Source of the DNA: Siderastrea radians
Taxonomy: Eukaryota; Cnidaria; Anthozoa; Scleractinia; Rhizangiidae
Direction: 5' to 3'
Assembly (NCBI GenBank): GCA_964017195.1
Contig: OZ024890.1
Location: 66,204,367-66,268,366 of the forward strand
Length of the DNA: 64,000 bases
The position numbers and the translations under genes were made by a program. Below are positions 10,854 through 23,610 of this stretch, in pieces (position 1 is the first letter of the stretch; each line of letters begins with the position of its first letter). The notes beneath the pieces are model-generated. The model saw only the letters and a list, made by a program, of their open reading frames with translations. It did not search any database and was not told the DNA's origin.

Positions 10854-12471
10854 TTATAGGACACTGCAAAATTAATGTCCTATTAAATAACAAAAGGCCG
10901 AAATTATTTCATGAAGGATGTCATTTTGTTAGAAGTAAAATATTCTCCTTAGTTGGTCGCCTAGGTTATGATAAAGGCCTTTTTCTCGTGTAAAATTCGT
11001 TCTGTGTTTTTGGCAAGTTTAACTAAGCAGTTTACTTTCCATCTAATAATGGTTCTTGGCTTTGAACTTATGTCTTTTAAACCAGATCACCTGTTTGGCG
11101 GTTAAAACTTTGTCCTCCAAAATTAAATACTAGCCAACGTATGTCACGGTATCCTAGCACCATTCCCACCTAAGGTAGTCTTTTTTACCTGCCATGTAAA
11201 CACGACGGCAGTCGCAAAACACTCGAGACTCTTCTAAAAAACGCAACATCCTCGAGAGTCGACAACTAATGACAATACAACTGGCTTTTGTTGATAAAAT
11301 AAAGAGGTTTTCCCGATATTTTGACGATTGCCGGCTGCATATACACGTATCTTCGTGGAATGCTCTACATTGGATCAATTTTGAAGACTTCATGCTGAGT
11401 CTGTTAAAACCTATTTGAGGATTCTTGCTGTATAACACCAGGTAAACTATATTATTTGTATAATTCAGCTATTTCTGTTTCTTCAGTCCTCCGATGTGGA
11501 GGCCAAGAAGAATTTCCAAGGGTATCTTTCAGTTTTTAACTACAACTAATTCCTTGACAAATGATAAAGCACCTTCCTTTAAAACGTAATAAAATAATGG
11601 TATAATAACCTGCCTTTAAGTCTACTCTTTCTTACTTGAAACTGATCATTAAATGATTAGTTCGAGCTTAGATCACGGAAAAGGTATACACCGCTTTATT
11701 TTCTTTGTTTTCTTCAGTCTGCTAAATTTCGTTCAGGGGAAGCCCATAATTATGATTGTGCCACACTCCTTTTATACGTACATTATTTTCAGTAAGTCTA
11801 TATTTTTGTACTATAGATTCATTATTTGCAAAAGACCACTTAAAATGCGTATAAGCACAAAATTATTGCCGTCAATACCTTCTTTATTTAATGCAAAAAT
11901 CTGAAGTCTAACTTCACGCAAAATTGACTGTATTTGTAATTCGCAATATACGAACCGTTTCCTATAAGGGAACAAAAATGAAGTGATTGTGTTGAAGTGA
12001 ACTTATAGTCATATCGACCCAAATTCTGGATGTAGAAGAGCCTGTGAAAACTTGTGACAGATAATATTTTTGAGGGAAGGGGGGGGGGTTATTTGTATTT
12101 ATTTGAATAACGTAAAAAAGAAATTAAAAAGTTTAGCATAACATTGGAATATTTACAATTCGCAGCAGAGAAAAATAAATAAATGTTGCGCGGTAGAAAT
12201 TGCCAGCATATTTACTTGGAAGCAAGCACTTGCTGACATCTTGAATTCTGATGAAAGAAAATGATAGTGAAGTACGTAATAATTTATTTCTATAAGCATC
12301 TTTTTGGGGCAGGTTTAGTTTAAGCACTTTCCAGTGCGTTCATGCATGGAAAGGGTTAAATTATGGTCGACCTCAGTCAGGAATATTTACTTTTGTGAAC
12401 TGAGCTATTTTCACGTTCATAAATTTATGCAGAATCATTTGACTGGCTTAAATACTTTTATCCAATCATGC
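10854..12471. other. Gene-free stretch
   Basis: AT-rich DNA with short ORFs only. A poly-G run occurs near 12080. No gene, RNA or defined repeat is supported. Confidence 0.45.
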
Positions 12472-12474
12472 TTA

Positions 12475-12988
12475 GGGGCGCGATTACATGAGCCGGGCTG
12501 GCTCGGTAGAAGGGCTGGCTCTGTCTGCCGAGATGACTGTACGGCCCGATATTGCATGTGGCGGGCCAGCCCGCCTGCGGCTAAATTTAGAAGCTGTCGT
12601 GTGAAAAGATGGCTACATCGAAGAGCATGAATCAAGTGTTTTTATTTTCGCTAATCCATTATTTTGGCGTATCACTTTCAGCTTTATGGTCTGATAAACC
12701 TTTATGTGTTATATAGAAGGAGAAATATCGATCTTCTGGTGAGCCATTTTCCTATGAAGCGAAACTGTTAGTGACGAGAAAGTGTTGGCCCGGCTAGCCG
12801 GGCTGGCCTGGCAATCGCGATTACATGGTAAATTTTCATCCCGGCTAGCCGGTCGACCTCGCGATGCCGGTATCCCAGCTAGCCGGGCTGAAATTTTTCC
12901 ATGTAATCGCGAAGTTGATTTTAGTGTGTTTCGCAGACGTGCCGAGATCCCGGCTAACAGAGCCAGCCCCCCTCATGTAATCGGCCCC
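12475..12988. mobile_element. 514-bp MITE with TTA target duplication (Harbinger-like)
   Basis: The terminal inverted repeats begin GGGGCGCGATTACATGAG (left) and GGGGCCGATTACATGAG (right, reverse complement). Homology continues for about 50 nt, including GGGCTGGCTC and GCCGAGAT. Direct TTA copies flank it (12472-12474 and 12989-12991), the duplication typical of PIF/Harbinger elements. Inside is a second inverted repeat (12816-12911) built from the same CGCGATTACATGG and CCCGGCTAGCCGG motifs, so this may be a composite or nested copy. It contains no transposase. Confidence 0.8.
12788..12803. repeat. Perfect 16-bp palindrome in the MITE
   Basis: GCCCGGCTAGCCGGGC is fully self-complementary. 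Shorter versions around CTAG recur at about 12841-12852 and 12876-12886, so it is a subrepeat of the MITE family. Confidence 0.8.
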
Positions 12989-12991
12989 TTA

Positions 12992-15412
12992 GACACATCC
13001 AAAAAATTAGTCCAACTACAATTTTGAACTTGCTAATCTCTATGTACTCGATGGGCTAAATCGATTTCACCTTTTCTATACTTTAATTATTAATTTTTCC
13101 CTGTTTTAGCTAGCTGAGGTACATTTTTAGTTGTCCATATTTTAATTGTCATACCGTGAAACACCATGTCAGTGAAATACTCACTGAATTTAAACCAAAA
13201 TTTAAAGATATTTTATTGCCATACTCTTATAAGGAACCTAAACATTAAACCGTGCCTTTCACACCAAATTTGTTATTTGATATTTTCATATTAAGCCAGT
13301 TATCACGACAGTGAAATATGTACGTGTTCATATTCAGTGGCATTTAATTTACCCTTTCTATCTAAAACGATATGGAACCTAAATAATTCGAGGAAAAGTT
13401 AGATGAATTCTTACCTCCTTTTTAACAGCGGATGTTGTCTCGAACTCAACTTTCCTTCTCTCTATAATAACTTGTAAATTTATAGCGTTAGCTTATCTTT
13501 TAGAGGGCAAACGTATTGCCTTTAGGACACCCCGCATGGAACAGTACCGATATTTCCGTTCAATTTGCAAGTTATGAAAACTGTGATTGGTGGTTTTAAT
13601 CTAAACATGTTAGGTCGACACTTAAGAACCAACAATTAAAATTTAGATCGTCAGGAACAGAGCATCCTGCTGCTCATATAAACACAGAATCTAGTAAACA
13701 CTTTGCCGAATTCATTGTTGGGTGATAACGAGTTTGCATGCATTAAAACTTGTCCTCAGTAGTTTGTGCATCAATGTCTCCGGTAATGAAAATTTTAACT
13801 GCAAAGATGGGAGGGAGAACAGCCATGAAATAACCACGAGTCGGCAGATTAAACGAAGTTAAACAAAGGTAATTTGATTAGTGGTCCAATTACCAATTTG
13901 AAGACCCCCGTAGGCAAAACTGAAGTCATTTCCAAGAGCGCTAGCCCGGCTTGATAAAAAGAAAAGTCACGAAATAAATCTAAAATCAGCGAACTTGATG
14001 TTTTACTAGGTCAAAACTAAAAATAAATATTTCTAATTTTCGAAATAGTATGAAAGAAATCAGATAGTCGAGGTGGTATAATCATACACTTTGTATTGAT
14101 AGAATAAACAAGTTCTTTTTTATTGCTATTTTAAATCGACATTCGAAAGTGTGGTGGTGCTGCATGTGTCATTGCTGAAATATTTACCAGCATTACGAAA
14201 TTAAATTCAGATCACCTAGAATTGCTTCTAATGAAAACTCCAGGCGTTCTGCTTCTGGCAAAATTTATTTCGCGTTTCTCAAATTTTGAAGCTTAGAGAA
14301 ACTTAGTTTCATCGTCATTGAAAATTGCTGAGAAGAAAACTGTTTTCGCATTTCGTTCCAAAGTAAAGGCTCTGTGAATTGTTGTTGTTCCTTTGAAGGC
14401 GACAAGACACATTTATCTCCCTTCTTTAGAAAAAAGAAAGGATGTGATAGTCGAAAGACAACAAGATCAATTATTTTTTGGTGGGGGAGGGAAGATGACC
14501 GCAGAGACTTTTACTCAGAACAGAATATTGATAAGTGTGGATTTTTGTTGTGCGTTTTGGAAATTCCACGCACGTATTCCCAGGGTAATCTATTGAAAAT
14601 TTTACAATAACTGAAATCTCGTGAGCTGATTGGCTCGTGGGTGTGGTAAATGACAGACATACAACCTTGGGCTAAATTCGCGGGGACTGTTTTTTTCTCT
14701 GCCGATTTTCACATTAAGGTTAAGTATAATAATTATAAAGTGGCAGAAATATTCAATAAGAAAAGCATGTGCAGACGGTAAAATTTTTGTTTTAGTCGGC
14801 TGAAGTTGCGTTAAGTCAATCAGTCACAGTTTGAAAGCGGAATTCCTTGGACAGCAGAATAGAGAGTGCTCAGAATGATACTTTTCCAGATTTTGGCACA
14901 TTTCTGAACACAATAAAAGCAGGTTTTATTTGCTTCTAAGTTATTATTTTGTGTTTGCAACATTACTTTACATAACTTAAAGTTTCTGAACTGCTGCTCG
15001 ATTCTGAAAGCAAAATTTCCCGAACATCCGACTCCATGCTCGGAAAAAAATCTTGCTTTGGGTTACAAATACACAGAAGCTGCTAAAGGATACGGTGAAA
15101 GAGTATGGCAGTATCAAAGACCTAGTTCTCAAGTTAAACAGTTTTACGATTTTAAGTCTGTCTGTTTGTGTCTATCCCTTCAATCTTTCAATCTTAAAGC
15201 CTTAATATCTGTGTAAGGCCTGGCAGCGAACTTACTCGCTTGAACCTCGTGTTTCCACTGGGTTCACTTTTTACTTTTTATGGCGTCATTTCTATAGTTT
15301 ATAAGAGAGTAGGTTATGAAAGAATGCGTCAAACATCTTTGAGAAACCCGAGTCCAGCATGCAGCAGGGAAACTGGAATTGCCAAAACATCTAGTTATCC
15401 CAGCCGGCACAC

Positions 15413-15443
<31 letters not shown>

Positions 15444-17065
15444 AATGCATCCGGCGTAGAGCCATGAATGAGAGGACAGCGAAAGTTACATGTACGCCAT
15501 GTTGAACGCTTAACACGACAATTTATGCATACCATGATTCAATGCGCAGGCCGAGACTCTTAGGTCAAAGATCAAGTCTGAACATGATCAACTAGAAACC
15601 TGCAACCATTCCACACATAACCTGAAACTGAGCTACATTATTACGCGCCAAGCCGAACAAAGGGCTTCGTCGTTAAGTAACTTTCGTTTTGGTTACCGCA
15701 ATTAAGAAAGAGCCCTGACACGTTTATCAATATCTTAATCGACGTGTGGTTAGTCACACATGCAAGTGTCTCATTTTTTCATTAAAATCTAACAAAAGGT
15801 AACTTAATAATGTATGCCAACTACTTGCGAAGCCGACACATTTACAAAGACTGACAACTTTTATGTCACCTACAGGAAACACGACAATAAGTTTCAAAAT
15901 ATTCAGAAATCTTTTACACTAAATTTTTTTTTTTGCCCAGAAAAGAATGACGTTTTCGTTTTACTGGGGTAAGTTATCATAAATCATTGATACATCTTTG
16001 CTTTTTTAATCGTAGAAAGAAAATACACTTCGAAAGTTTTAAGGGAATTCTTGAAATCATAATGGAAATCTCTAAAATCAAAATGGAAATAATAATGTAT
16101 TCTCCCTTAAAATTTTAATTAACGGAAGGGAAGTAAATGAAAATTTCATTTTGGAGTTTTAGTTAATTACAACTTATTTGTGAACCTTTAAATTCCTGTG
16201 ACTACGTGCAATATAGCACGTTGTTACTACAGCCATTGGCCAATTGGTTATTTCAACTTTTACCGTTATCCGTCAGAAAATTCGCCGGGTTTCAGTTTGC
16301 ATGGTCGTGCGATTAAAGCTCTGGAGTTCAAGAAACCTTTTATGTGGTGAGTTCTAAAGCTTTTATTGGATGAAGATTTATTTCTTTCACAAAAGCTCTT
16401 TATTATCTTACTATTGATGCAACCCCGCGGCCAGTGGCACAGAACTGAAGCCTTTAGGTGAGCCAGAATTTCTGCCTTGCTTTTAATTAGGGGCAAAGGT
16501 GAAGCGATTTAAATGCTGCTTTAAAAACGTGTTATTTTTTCAAAACGCTATTTAGCGAAAGAAACATTTTAATGTTAGGCGAGGCGATTTGCCATCCCTC
16601 AGTTATTTTGCTTCCAAACTCAGAACTAAACTTGATGAACATTTGTCCCCTTGCCGTTGTACTAACGGAGTCATTGCGCTCGAGCTCCAACAGATTTCCA
16701 AAATAACCATTTGTCCAGAACTTTCAGACTACCTAATATTTATATCTGAGAAACGATAAGGTGATTATATTACATTATTTATTTTGTATTTGGATAAAAA
16801 AATATAATACGGCGAAAGAAAGACGCAATTCATAATTCGAACTGGAAGTCTGCAGCTTAAAACCTTTGAGAGAAAAATAAAATCTCTTCAATCTTTAATT
16901 AATCTTGTCTATTCTGAGCTGAAATCTTAGACAGCAGATACGCCAATTCTACGATGAAATAGAGCAATTAACCCTCGACGGTAGAAACAAGATGGAGCCG
17001 GAAAAGAATTGTCCAAATTCCAATTAATCACGTGACGAAAACAAAGCAACAACAACAACAGCAAC
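12992..17065. other. Gene-free stretch with one CA microsatellite
   Basis: Four kilobases of AT-rich sequence without a supported gene. The only simple repeat is (CA)n at 15414-15440. I see no inverted-repeat element with definable ends. Confidence 0.45.
15414..15440. repeat. (CA)n microsatellite
   Basis: About 13 uninterrupted CA units after a CACACT lead-in. Confidence 0.95.
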
Positions 17066-17069
17066 TTAA

Positions 17070-18220
17070 GAGCGGTTTGCTGTAAGAACCGACTAAAGGT
17101 ATGCAAGATAGAAAAATCCGATTTTCTCAAAATCTGCCAGAATAAAGGCTTTGGTGAACTAGTTCTAAAAATATAAGTTTCAGGTCGTTTAGGTTTTTAT
17201 TTATTTTTTGGTGAATATTTTCGTTTTTTGCCCTTCGCGGCAGTCAAAATCAACGCCAAAATAGTGACTTTTCCGGAAGCTCCTGTTCAAATATTCAAAG
17301 CGTCCTAAATAAGATTAACCCGAGGAGTTAAAAGATCTTATTTTCTCTGTTTATTAGCAGTGTCAAAGCTTCATGAAAAGCGAACGTGAATTTTTAACGG
17401 AATTTTAAAATTTATACCCAGCAACGGTCGTTAGCGACAACCCAATTTAGGCTAAATTCAAGGCTCAAAAAAGCACTCTGGTACATGGCTTTACACAACG
17501 AGACTATACTCTGGGAAAGAACAATCACTTCAACTAAACATCGGCCGAAAAACATTTTGGGACAAATGAAACGGGGAATTTTGAGAGCGCTTTGAAAACA
17601 GGCTACTTGAGTGATAGGAGCGACCCTTTGACCTTTCATGTCAACGGAAGTCAACACACAGCAGCTCTTAAAATGTGACTTTCCTTCGCCAGAATACGAG
17701 TTTGCTTAGAATGTTTTCAAATAGAGAAAACTAGGATTTTGAATTTGGAGGCCTTTGTTCCCGATAATGAGCGATGTTGGGCAATTTAGAGAAGTATGTT
17801 ATGAAATTGACCTACTCTGTTTATCACCGAATTATACATTCAAAGTCTGTTTACCACGGGAATGCGGAATCAATAACGAAGTAAAAACCCGATTCTTGAA
17901 ATGTTTAGGAAATAACTCTTACCTAAGTGAGCTTTTCCTGGCTGGAAACTGCAACTTTCATTGCAAAACACATAGCAAGATCGCCGAGCCGTGTTGCAAG
18001 CGAGTTGTCAAATGCTTCTACAGTGCGGCCGAGGTTCCCTATGTTAACAATTAACCAGGTTTTAGGCCCGCATAGCGTGCAGTCGCAAAACAACACTATG
18101 GTGACGAACGCTTGTGCTTGATAGGAAAAAAAAGCAGGGGAAAAAGGAAAAAGAGAGGTTTTATTAGATATATACTTATTATTATATACATTTTTTTACG
18201 TTCAAACCGGTGACACGTAC
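17070..18220 (+). repeat. Left terminal inverted repeat of the TTAA element
   Basis: Pairs with 21474-22634. An ORF at 17767-18054 (Cys-rich, about 95 aa) lies in it, but the right arm has an 11-nt insertion that breaks the same frame. It is probably non-coding. Confidence 0.85.
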
Positions 18221-19017
18221 TACTAAGCAAGTTCTCCCAATGTCGGTGGCCTTTAGTGTTTAATAGAGCCTTATAGTGCTAGCCCGCTTGCTGACGTCTC
18301 CTATTTCCTTTGCTTCACCAATGTCTTTCTCACTGCTCGTGTTCGATGATACAGCAGCCACACCCGTAGACAAGCCTTTTCATGCTGTCTTTCCTATGGA
18401 TGTCGCACAGGTTCGAGTCAGTCATATGCGATGAGTTTGTGAAAATCAGGAGCCAAAAAATTTAATTTAGTACTTAAAAAAGAACTTCATCCAGTACAAT
18501 CTGGCAAGTATCACAGAGATTTTTCTCACTTAATATCTCCCGTTTGGGCAGCGGTTCCTCTGCCTGTCCCTGGAAAAATGCTGAATACTCCGCAAATCAT
18601 CAGACAATGATTCTCAACAAGCTAGCATGCTTTACCGGTAGGAAACAGATTTTACTGCATTCAGCACAGTAACCATATGTTAAGACCCTTGCCCACCTGC
18701 ATTGCCAGAGCGAAAAATAAAAACAAAAACAGAAGGAACAACTGCCCGTGTCGCCGACATCACAAGAGAACTCTGCTGTATAACTCAAGGGATCAAGAGT
18801 CCCACGATCGACACCGCTATCCTACGACGTGAGTACGCTGGGTGCTATCAACTGCTGTGTAGCATCATGTACTCTAAGGCCAATACCTGGACGGGTGTCT
18901 GCAGAGTGGATTTCGGTTACCCAGAAAGAGAAAAAGGGGCTTGTGACATAGAGGTAGACACTATCAAAACCCTAGCCTGTGTAGCAAGCGTTTCTGTGGG
19001 CCTAGGGTTTTTCGTAC

Positions 19018-20010
19018 GTTCGAAGCATTTTTCGCTTTTTGGCCGCGCAAAAATTGGGCCGAGTGCAAAAGAAGTGGGAGAAGGGGCCGGGAAAAGGGAG
19101 GAAAGAACGTTTGTCCGCAAACCCCACGATTTTGAAAAACCCGTACGCCAAAGAAGGTCAATCAAATCAGTTAAGTTAATTTCAGGAGCTTGACCGCATC
19201 AACACAACTAACTGTTTCTCTCCAGCTGGAAAATTTCCATGGCCAGGCTTGACTCTAGAAGGCGGCTGTTCGGTAGCTTCAAATTTCAGGGACTTTCGGG
19301 AAGCTTTCTCTTTCTACAAAGACTGTTGCCTGATGGAGGTTTGAGCAGCCGTTTAGACAAGTTGATAAGCTGATTTGGCGGAGCTTGGGAAACAGGAGAC
19401 TCGATATACTTATTGCATTCCGAATAACTTCGAATAATACCCTTAAGTTCCTAATTTTTCGAGCACAAAGATTGCAGACACGTTCCGAAAATAGCTATAC
19501 AAGTTTTCAACAACTTCCACTGTAACCACTCTCAAGATATCAGCAAGAATTGCTCCTTAAGAATCCTTTCTTTTCGACGCTTTGAAAAGATTCCCGAAGA
19601 AATAAAACCGAATTTCCTAGCAGAGATAAATTTCCAAATTTATTAACTTTGAAATTACAACGACAAATCCTGAAGCGCCCCCCTTTGAGTTTCCAACTTT
19701 TGAGGTTTCGAAATCACATCTCCGAGTGCTTCGTCTCTGCAGTTCGTGGGTTTGACTTACGTGGAGCATATTTTGATTTTGACGAAAGTAAATTTGTAAC
19801 ATCCGGTGATCTGTTATCTGTTGCTTTATTGTCAAGCTGTCACGCTATGAATTCATCAAACCTTGAGTGCTAAAGGGACGTTTTTCAAACTTGTGGCGTT
19901 TGCGGGCAAGCGTTTCCTTTATTTGCCTCTCCCCCCCCCCCCCCCACTTCCCGCTCCTTCCTTTTTTGCGCACGCCTTAATTTGGCGTGGCCAAAACGCA
20001 AAATGCCTCA
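19018..20010. repeat. Internal inverted repeat, about 1.0 kb apart
   Basis: About 80 nt at 19018-19100 (GCTTTTTGGCCGCGC...GAAGTGGGAG) pair with 19930-20010 in inverted orientation, with mismatches. This may be an older MITE nested inside the TTAA element. Confidence 0.55.
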
Positions 20011-20791
20011 AAAGGCGAAAAAGTCTTCGGTAGTGCTTGCTACGCAGGCTATCGGAACTCACGAACAAATAGCTTGCGACTGTCACTTGCAACTTCCTCA
20101 AGTAAATTCGACGGTGTAAACATGTTAATCAATTTTGAGTTTTCTTGTGACACGGCAACAGTTTGGAGAGAGAGCGTTTGACGTTGGCAAAGGAAAATAC
20201 TGGCCTAATTTTTTTACTGAAATATTTGCCATGAAAAAGAGACTACTAATCAAAGTTGCGCAACAAACTGGGAACAGGCAAGAACTTGACATATATTCGA
20301 GTTGCTGAGAAAGCAGATAGGTCGAGGTTGTTCTCCAGGTACTAGATCCTCACTGCACGATGGATGAGTTGTTCTCTTCTGCGTCACTCTTTTAGGCGAA
20401 TTGGATTTTTACTTCGTGGTAAGCGTTTAAGTCATAGTGCTGCGCTAGAGAAGCAAAAGTCCTATACCCGATAGATTGTATTAGATCGGGCTTGTACAGT
20501 TATAGCACCCCATCGCTTACAACACTGGCCTGAACTTGTGCGACTTGCATAAGAAAGGTAGCGTGAAAACGCTAAGCATACCCATGCTTAGGAGTGTTCT
20601 TTTTAGTATTTTGGCTTGGGCAGATGTATTTCTCGCATGGCGCAGGGTGCAATATCTTTCTGCCTCAGCGGAAATTAGACCTTCTAATTAAAGACTCTTA
20701 GCAAAGAAATAAAATGCGGCCAAGTCCATGGTTGAGTTATGTAACCAAGGGTAGGGGGAAGGGGGTAAGAACAGTAGAACAGTAGTATAAA

Positions 20792-20818
20792 ATTATTATT
20801 ATTATTATTATTATTATT
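20792..20818. repeat. (ATT)n microsatellite
   Basis: Nine ATT units inside the TTAA element, between two of its subrepeats. Confidence 0.9.
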
Positions 20819-21473
20819 TTTACAATCTTATCGCTTATGACAAGTTGAACCTGTGCGACATGCATAGGAAAGACAGCAAGAAAAGGCTGAGAACAGCCGT
20901 GCTAAAGACTGTTTGTGAGTATTATGGCGTGCGCACATATGTATCCCATGCAAGGCACAAATCACAGCACCTTCTGCCATAGCGGAACCAATCGAGGGAA
21001 GTGGCTGCTGTTTTATCGAAAACTAGAGAAAGACATTCAGTCTGATTTGTGGGTTTTATGTGTTTTATTTACCAAAAGGTAAAATGTTTCACTGAGAATG
21101 GGAGTTTGAAGAGCCTTCTGGAGTGAATGATTGAACCAATTTTGTGTGTTTACTACGCTTCAGTCGCTTGTTCAACAAGACGCTAACCTTTTCTACTACA
21201 ACGCTACATTTTAGCGTGCTCCATTTGGTCGAAATCAATCACGTGACGCGATACTGTCTCTCCTCAGTGGTACCTATCAACGCATATTGGCAATTTTCGC
21301 TCAAAAATTAGCGTTGGACGATAAAAACAATAGAGGGATTCTGTCTCAGGCCCTATGTGTGATAGGTTTCCTGGGAAATTTGCTGTGCAAACTTCGTATA
21401 AACCCTCAAACTACGTTCTTGGACTAATATTTGTTGTGTACATCAAATTTCCTCTATTGAAATAAACTCTATT

Positions 21474-22634
21474 GTACGTGTCACCGGTTTGGATGTAAAA
21501 ATATATATATAGTAATAAGTATATATGTAATAAAAGCTCTCGTTTTCCTTTTTGCCCTTCTTTTTTCCTATGAAGCACAAGCGTTCCTCACCATAGTGTT
21601 GTTTCCGACTGCACGCTATGCGGGCCTAAATCTGGTTAATCGTTAACATAGGGAACCTCGACCGCGCTGTAGAAACATTTGACAACTCACGTGCAACACG
21701 GCTCGGCGATTTTGCAATGAAAGTTGCAGTTTCTAGCCAGGAAAAGCTCACTTAGGTAAGAGTTATTTCCTAAGCATTTCATGAATCGGAATTTTACTTC
21801 GTTATTGATTCCGCATTCCCGTTGTAAACAGACTTTGAATGTATAATTCGGTGATAAATAGAGTAGGTCAATTTCATAACATACTTCTCTATCGATTCTC
21901 TAAATTGCCCAACATCGCTCATTATTGGGAACAAAGGCCTCCAAATTCAAAATCCTAGTTTCCTCTATTTGAAAACATTCTAGAAAAACAAGCAAACTCG
22001 TATTCTGGCGAAGGAAAGTCACATTTTAAGAGCTGCTGTATGTTGATTTCCGTTGACATGAAAGGTCAAAGGGTCGCTCATATTACTCAAGTACTGAAGT
22101 AGCCTGTTTTCAAAGCGCTCTCAAAATTCCCCGTTTCATTTGTCCCAAAATGTTTTTCGGCCGATGTTTAGTTGAAGTGATTGTTCTTTCCCGAAGTATA
22201 GTCTTGTTGTGTAAAGCCATGTACCAGAATGCTTTTTTGAGCCTTGAATTTAGCCTAAATTGGGTTGTCGCTAACGACCGTTGTTGGGTATTAATTTTAA
22301 AATTCCGTTAAAAATTCACGTTCGCTTTTCATGAAACTTTGACACTGCTAATAAACAGAGGAAATAAGATCTTTTAACTCCCCGGGTTAATCTTATTTAG
22401 GACGCTTTGAATATTTGAACAGGAGTTTCCGGAAAAGTCCCGATTTTGGCGTTGATTTTGACTGCCGCGAAGGGCAAAATACGAAAATATTCACTAAAAA
22501 ATTAATAAAAATCTAAACGACCCGAAACTTATATTTTTAGAACTATTTCACCAAAGCCTTTATTCTGGTAGATTTTGAGAAAATCGGATTTTTTTATCTT
22601 GCATACCTTAGTCGGTTCTTACAGCAAACCGCTC
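21474..22634 (-). repeat. Right terminal inverted repeat of the TTAA element
   Basis: Reverse complement of 17070-18220, sharing the inner end GGTGACACGTAC and the outer end with TTAA border. Confidence 0.85.
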
Positions 22635-22638
22635 TTAA

Positions 22639-23610
22639 GTACCATTATTTGCATAAATTAACAGTTCCTGCCAAAGTGTCACGTTGAAGAAATTATTTTT
22701 CTGAAGTCGCTCCAGTTTTAGCTGAAAAAGCGAGAGGATTACAACTTATAGATTGTAGAGAAACTGTGTGGTAGTAATTTGCTGCAATACCGTTCTTTAA
22801 GAACTTGTTAAAGGTCACTTAGTGCACGTTGAAAAAAAAAGCCTACAAAACTGCCTTTTTAGAATGCCCAAAAATTAATTTTTGGGAATGAACTTCCCCC
22901 ACTGATGCCAAGTTGAGTAAGTGCGAGAAACGAATTAAAAAAATCACCTGAGAAGTTCCACCACAAGGACTAACTCCACACAATATATGGAGGGAAGTTT
23001 ATTTTGACCATTTTTAATTTTACTCAAACCTTAGCGTCATTTTCTCTTTAGTATCTTAGTTAGTTGCAACCGCGAAATAAATTAAATGGGAGAGAACATG
23101 CTAACCACACACAGACCACTCGTGATAAATTCAGGTACTCGCGATATAGCACAATGTATCGTAATTCCTCTTTCTCCGAGAACTAAGGAACACGAATTTC
23201 ACTCCATACTGATAATCAGTCCGCTTGAAATTTTCTTACTCATCACTTACTGGCGTGCACAAACGTCCTTTTCCTTACTCGGCCACTCCGTCAAGGTCTT
23301 CCCAGTGGGCCCTTTGCATGACTTAATCACATGGTACAAAAACGCTATGTTGGAATGTTGGTAAATTTAATAGTGTCGTTTTATGTTGCATCAAGTCACT
23401 TAAAGGCATCCAGAAGGGCGAAGTTTGTACCATATGAGGTCTGCGCAAGTGACATAAATTTGAATAATGACTGGGTCCTCCACCAAGAGATCTTGGAATA
23501 TCTGGAGATTCAAAATTCTAAGGCTAAGGCCAAACTCATGTTTAGGGCCCTTAATGATACGACCCATCCTCGGAGACCCAGGGGCAGATAGTCAGGGCGA
23601 GAGACAGATA
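22639..23610. other. Gene-free stretch
   Basis: ORFs at 23086-23364 and 23331-23591 have no recognisable domain and no splice context. No gene is called. Confidence 0.4.

Larger units (their letters stand above)
18350..20990. repeat. Three-copy internal subrepeat of the TTAA element
   Basis: Diverged copies of a unit containing GAACCTGTGCGACATGCATA followed by GGAAAG-CAGC-AGAAAAGGCT lie at 20505-20665 and 20829-20990 (plus) and at about 18350-18433 (minus). The inverted copy extends the fold-back character of the element beyond its main arms. Confidence 0.65.
17070..22634. mobile_element. 5.57-kb TTAA-flanked element with about 1.15-kb terminal inverted repeats
   Basis: Left arm 17070-18220 and right arm 21474-22634 are reverse complements at high identity with small indels. 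The outer ends read GAGCGGTTTGCTG... and ...CAGCAAACCGCTC, each bordered by TTAA (17066-17069 and 22635-22638). A TTAA duplication is the mark of piggyBac and Kolobok transposons. The 3.25-kb interior has no transposase. It holds subrepeats and a further inverted repeat, so this is a non-autonomous, fold-back type element. The arms are still similar, which suggests fairly recent insertion or conversion between the arms. Confidence 0.85.

Noticed and set aside
17767..18054. Cys-rich ORF of about 95 aa in the left arm of the TTAA element
   Set aside because: The matching right arm has an 11-nt insertion that breaks the frame, so there is no sign of selection on a protein.
18408..18420. GGTTCGAGTCA, similar to a tRNA B box
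   Set aside because: No matching A box or cloverleaf around it, and it is part of a repeated subunit that has lost the match in the other copies.
18702..19193. 163-aa ORF in the TTAA element
   Set aside because: No recognisable domain; its second half is an inverted repeat arm and it lies between subrepeats.
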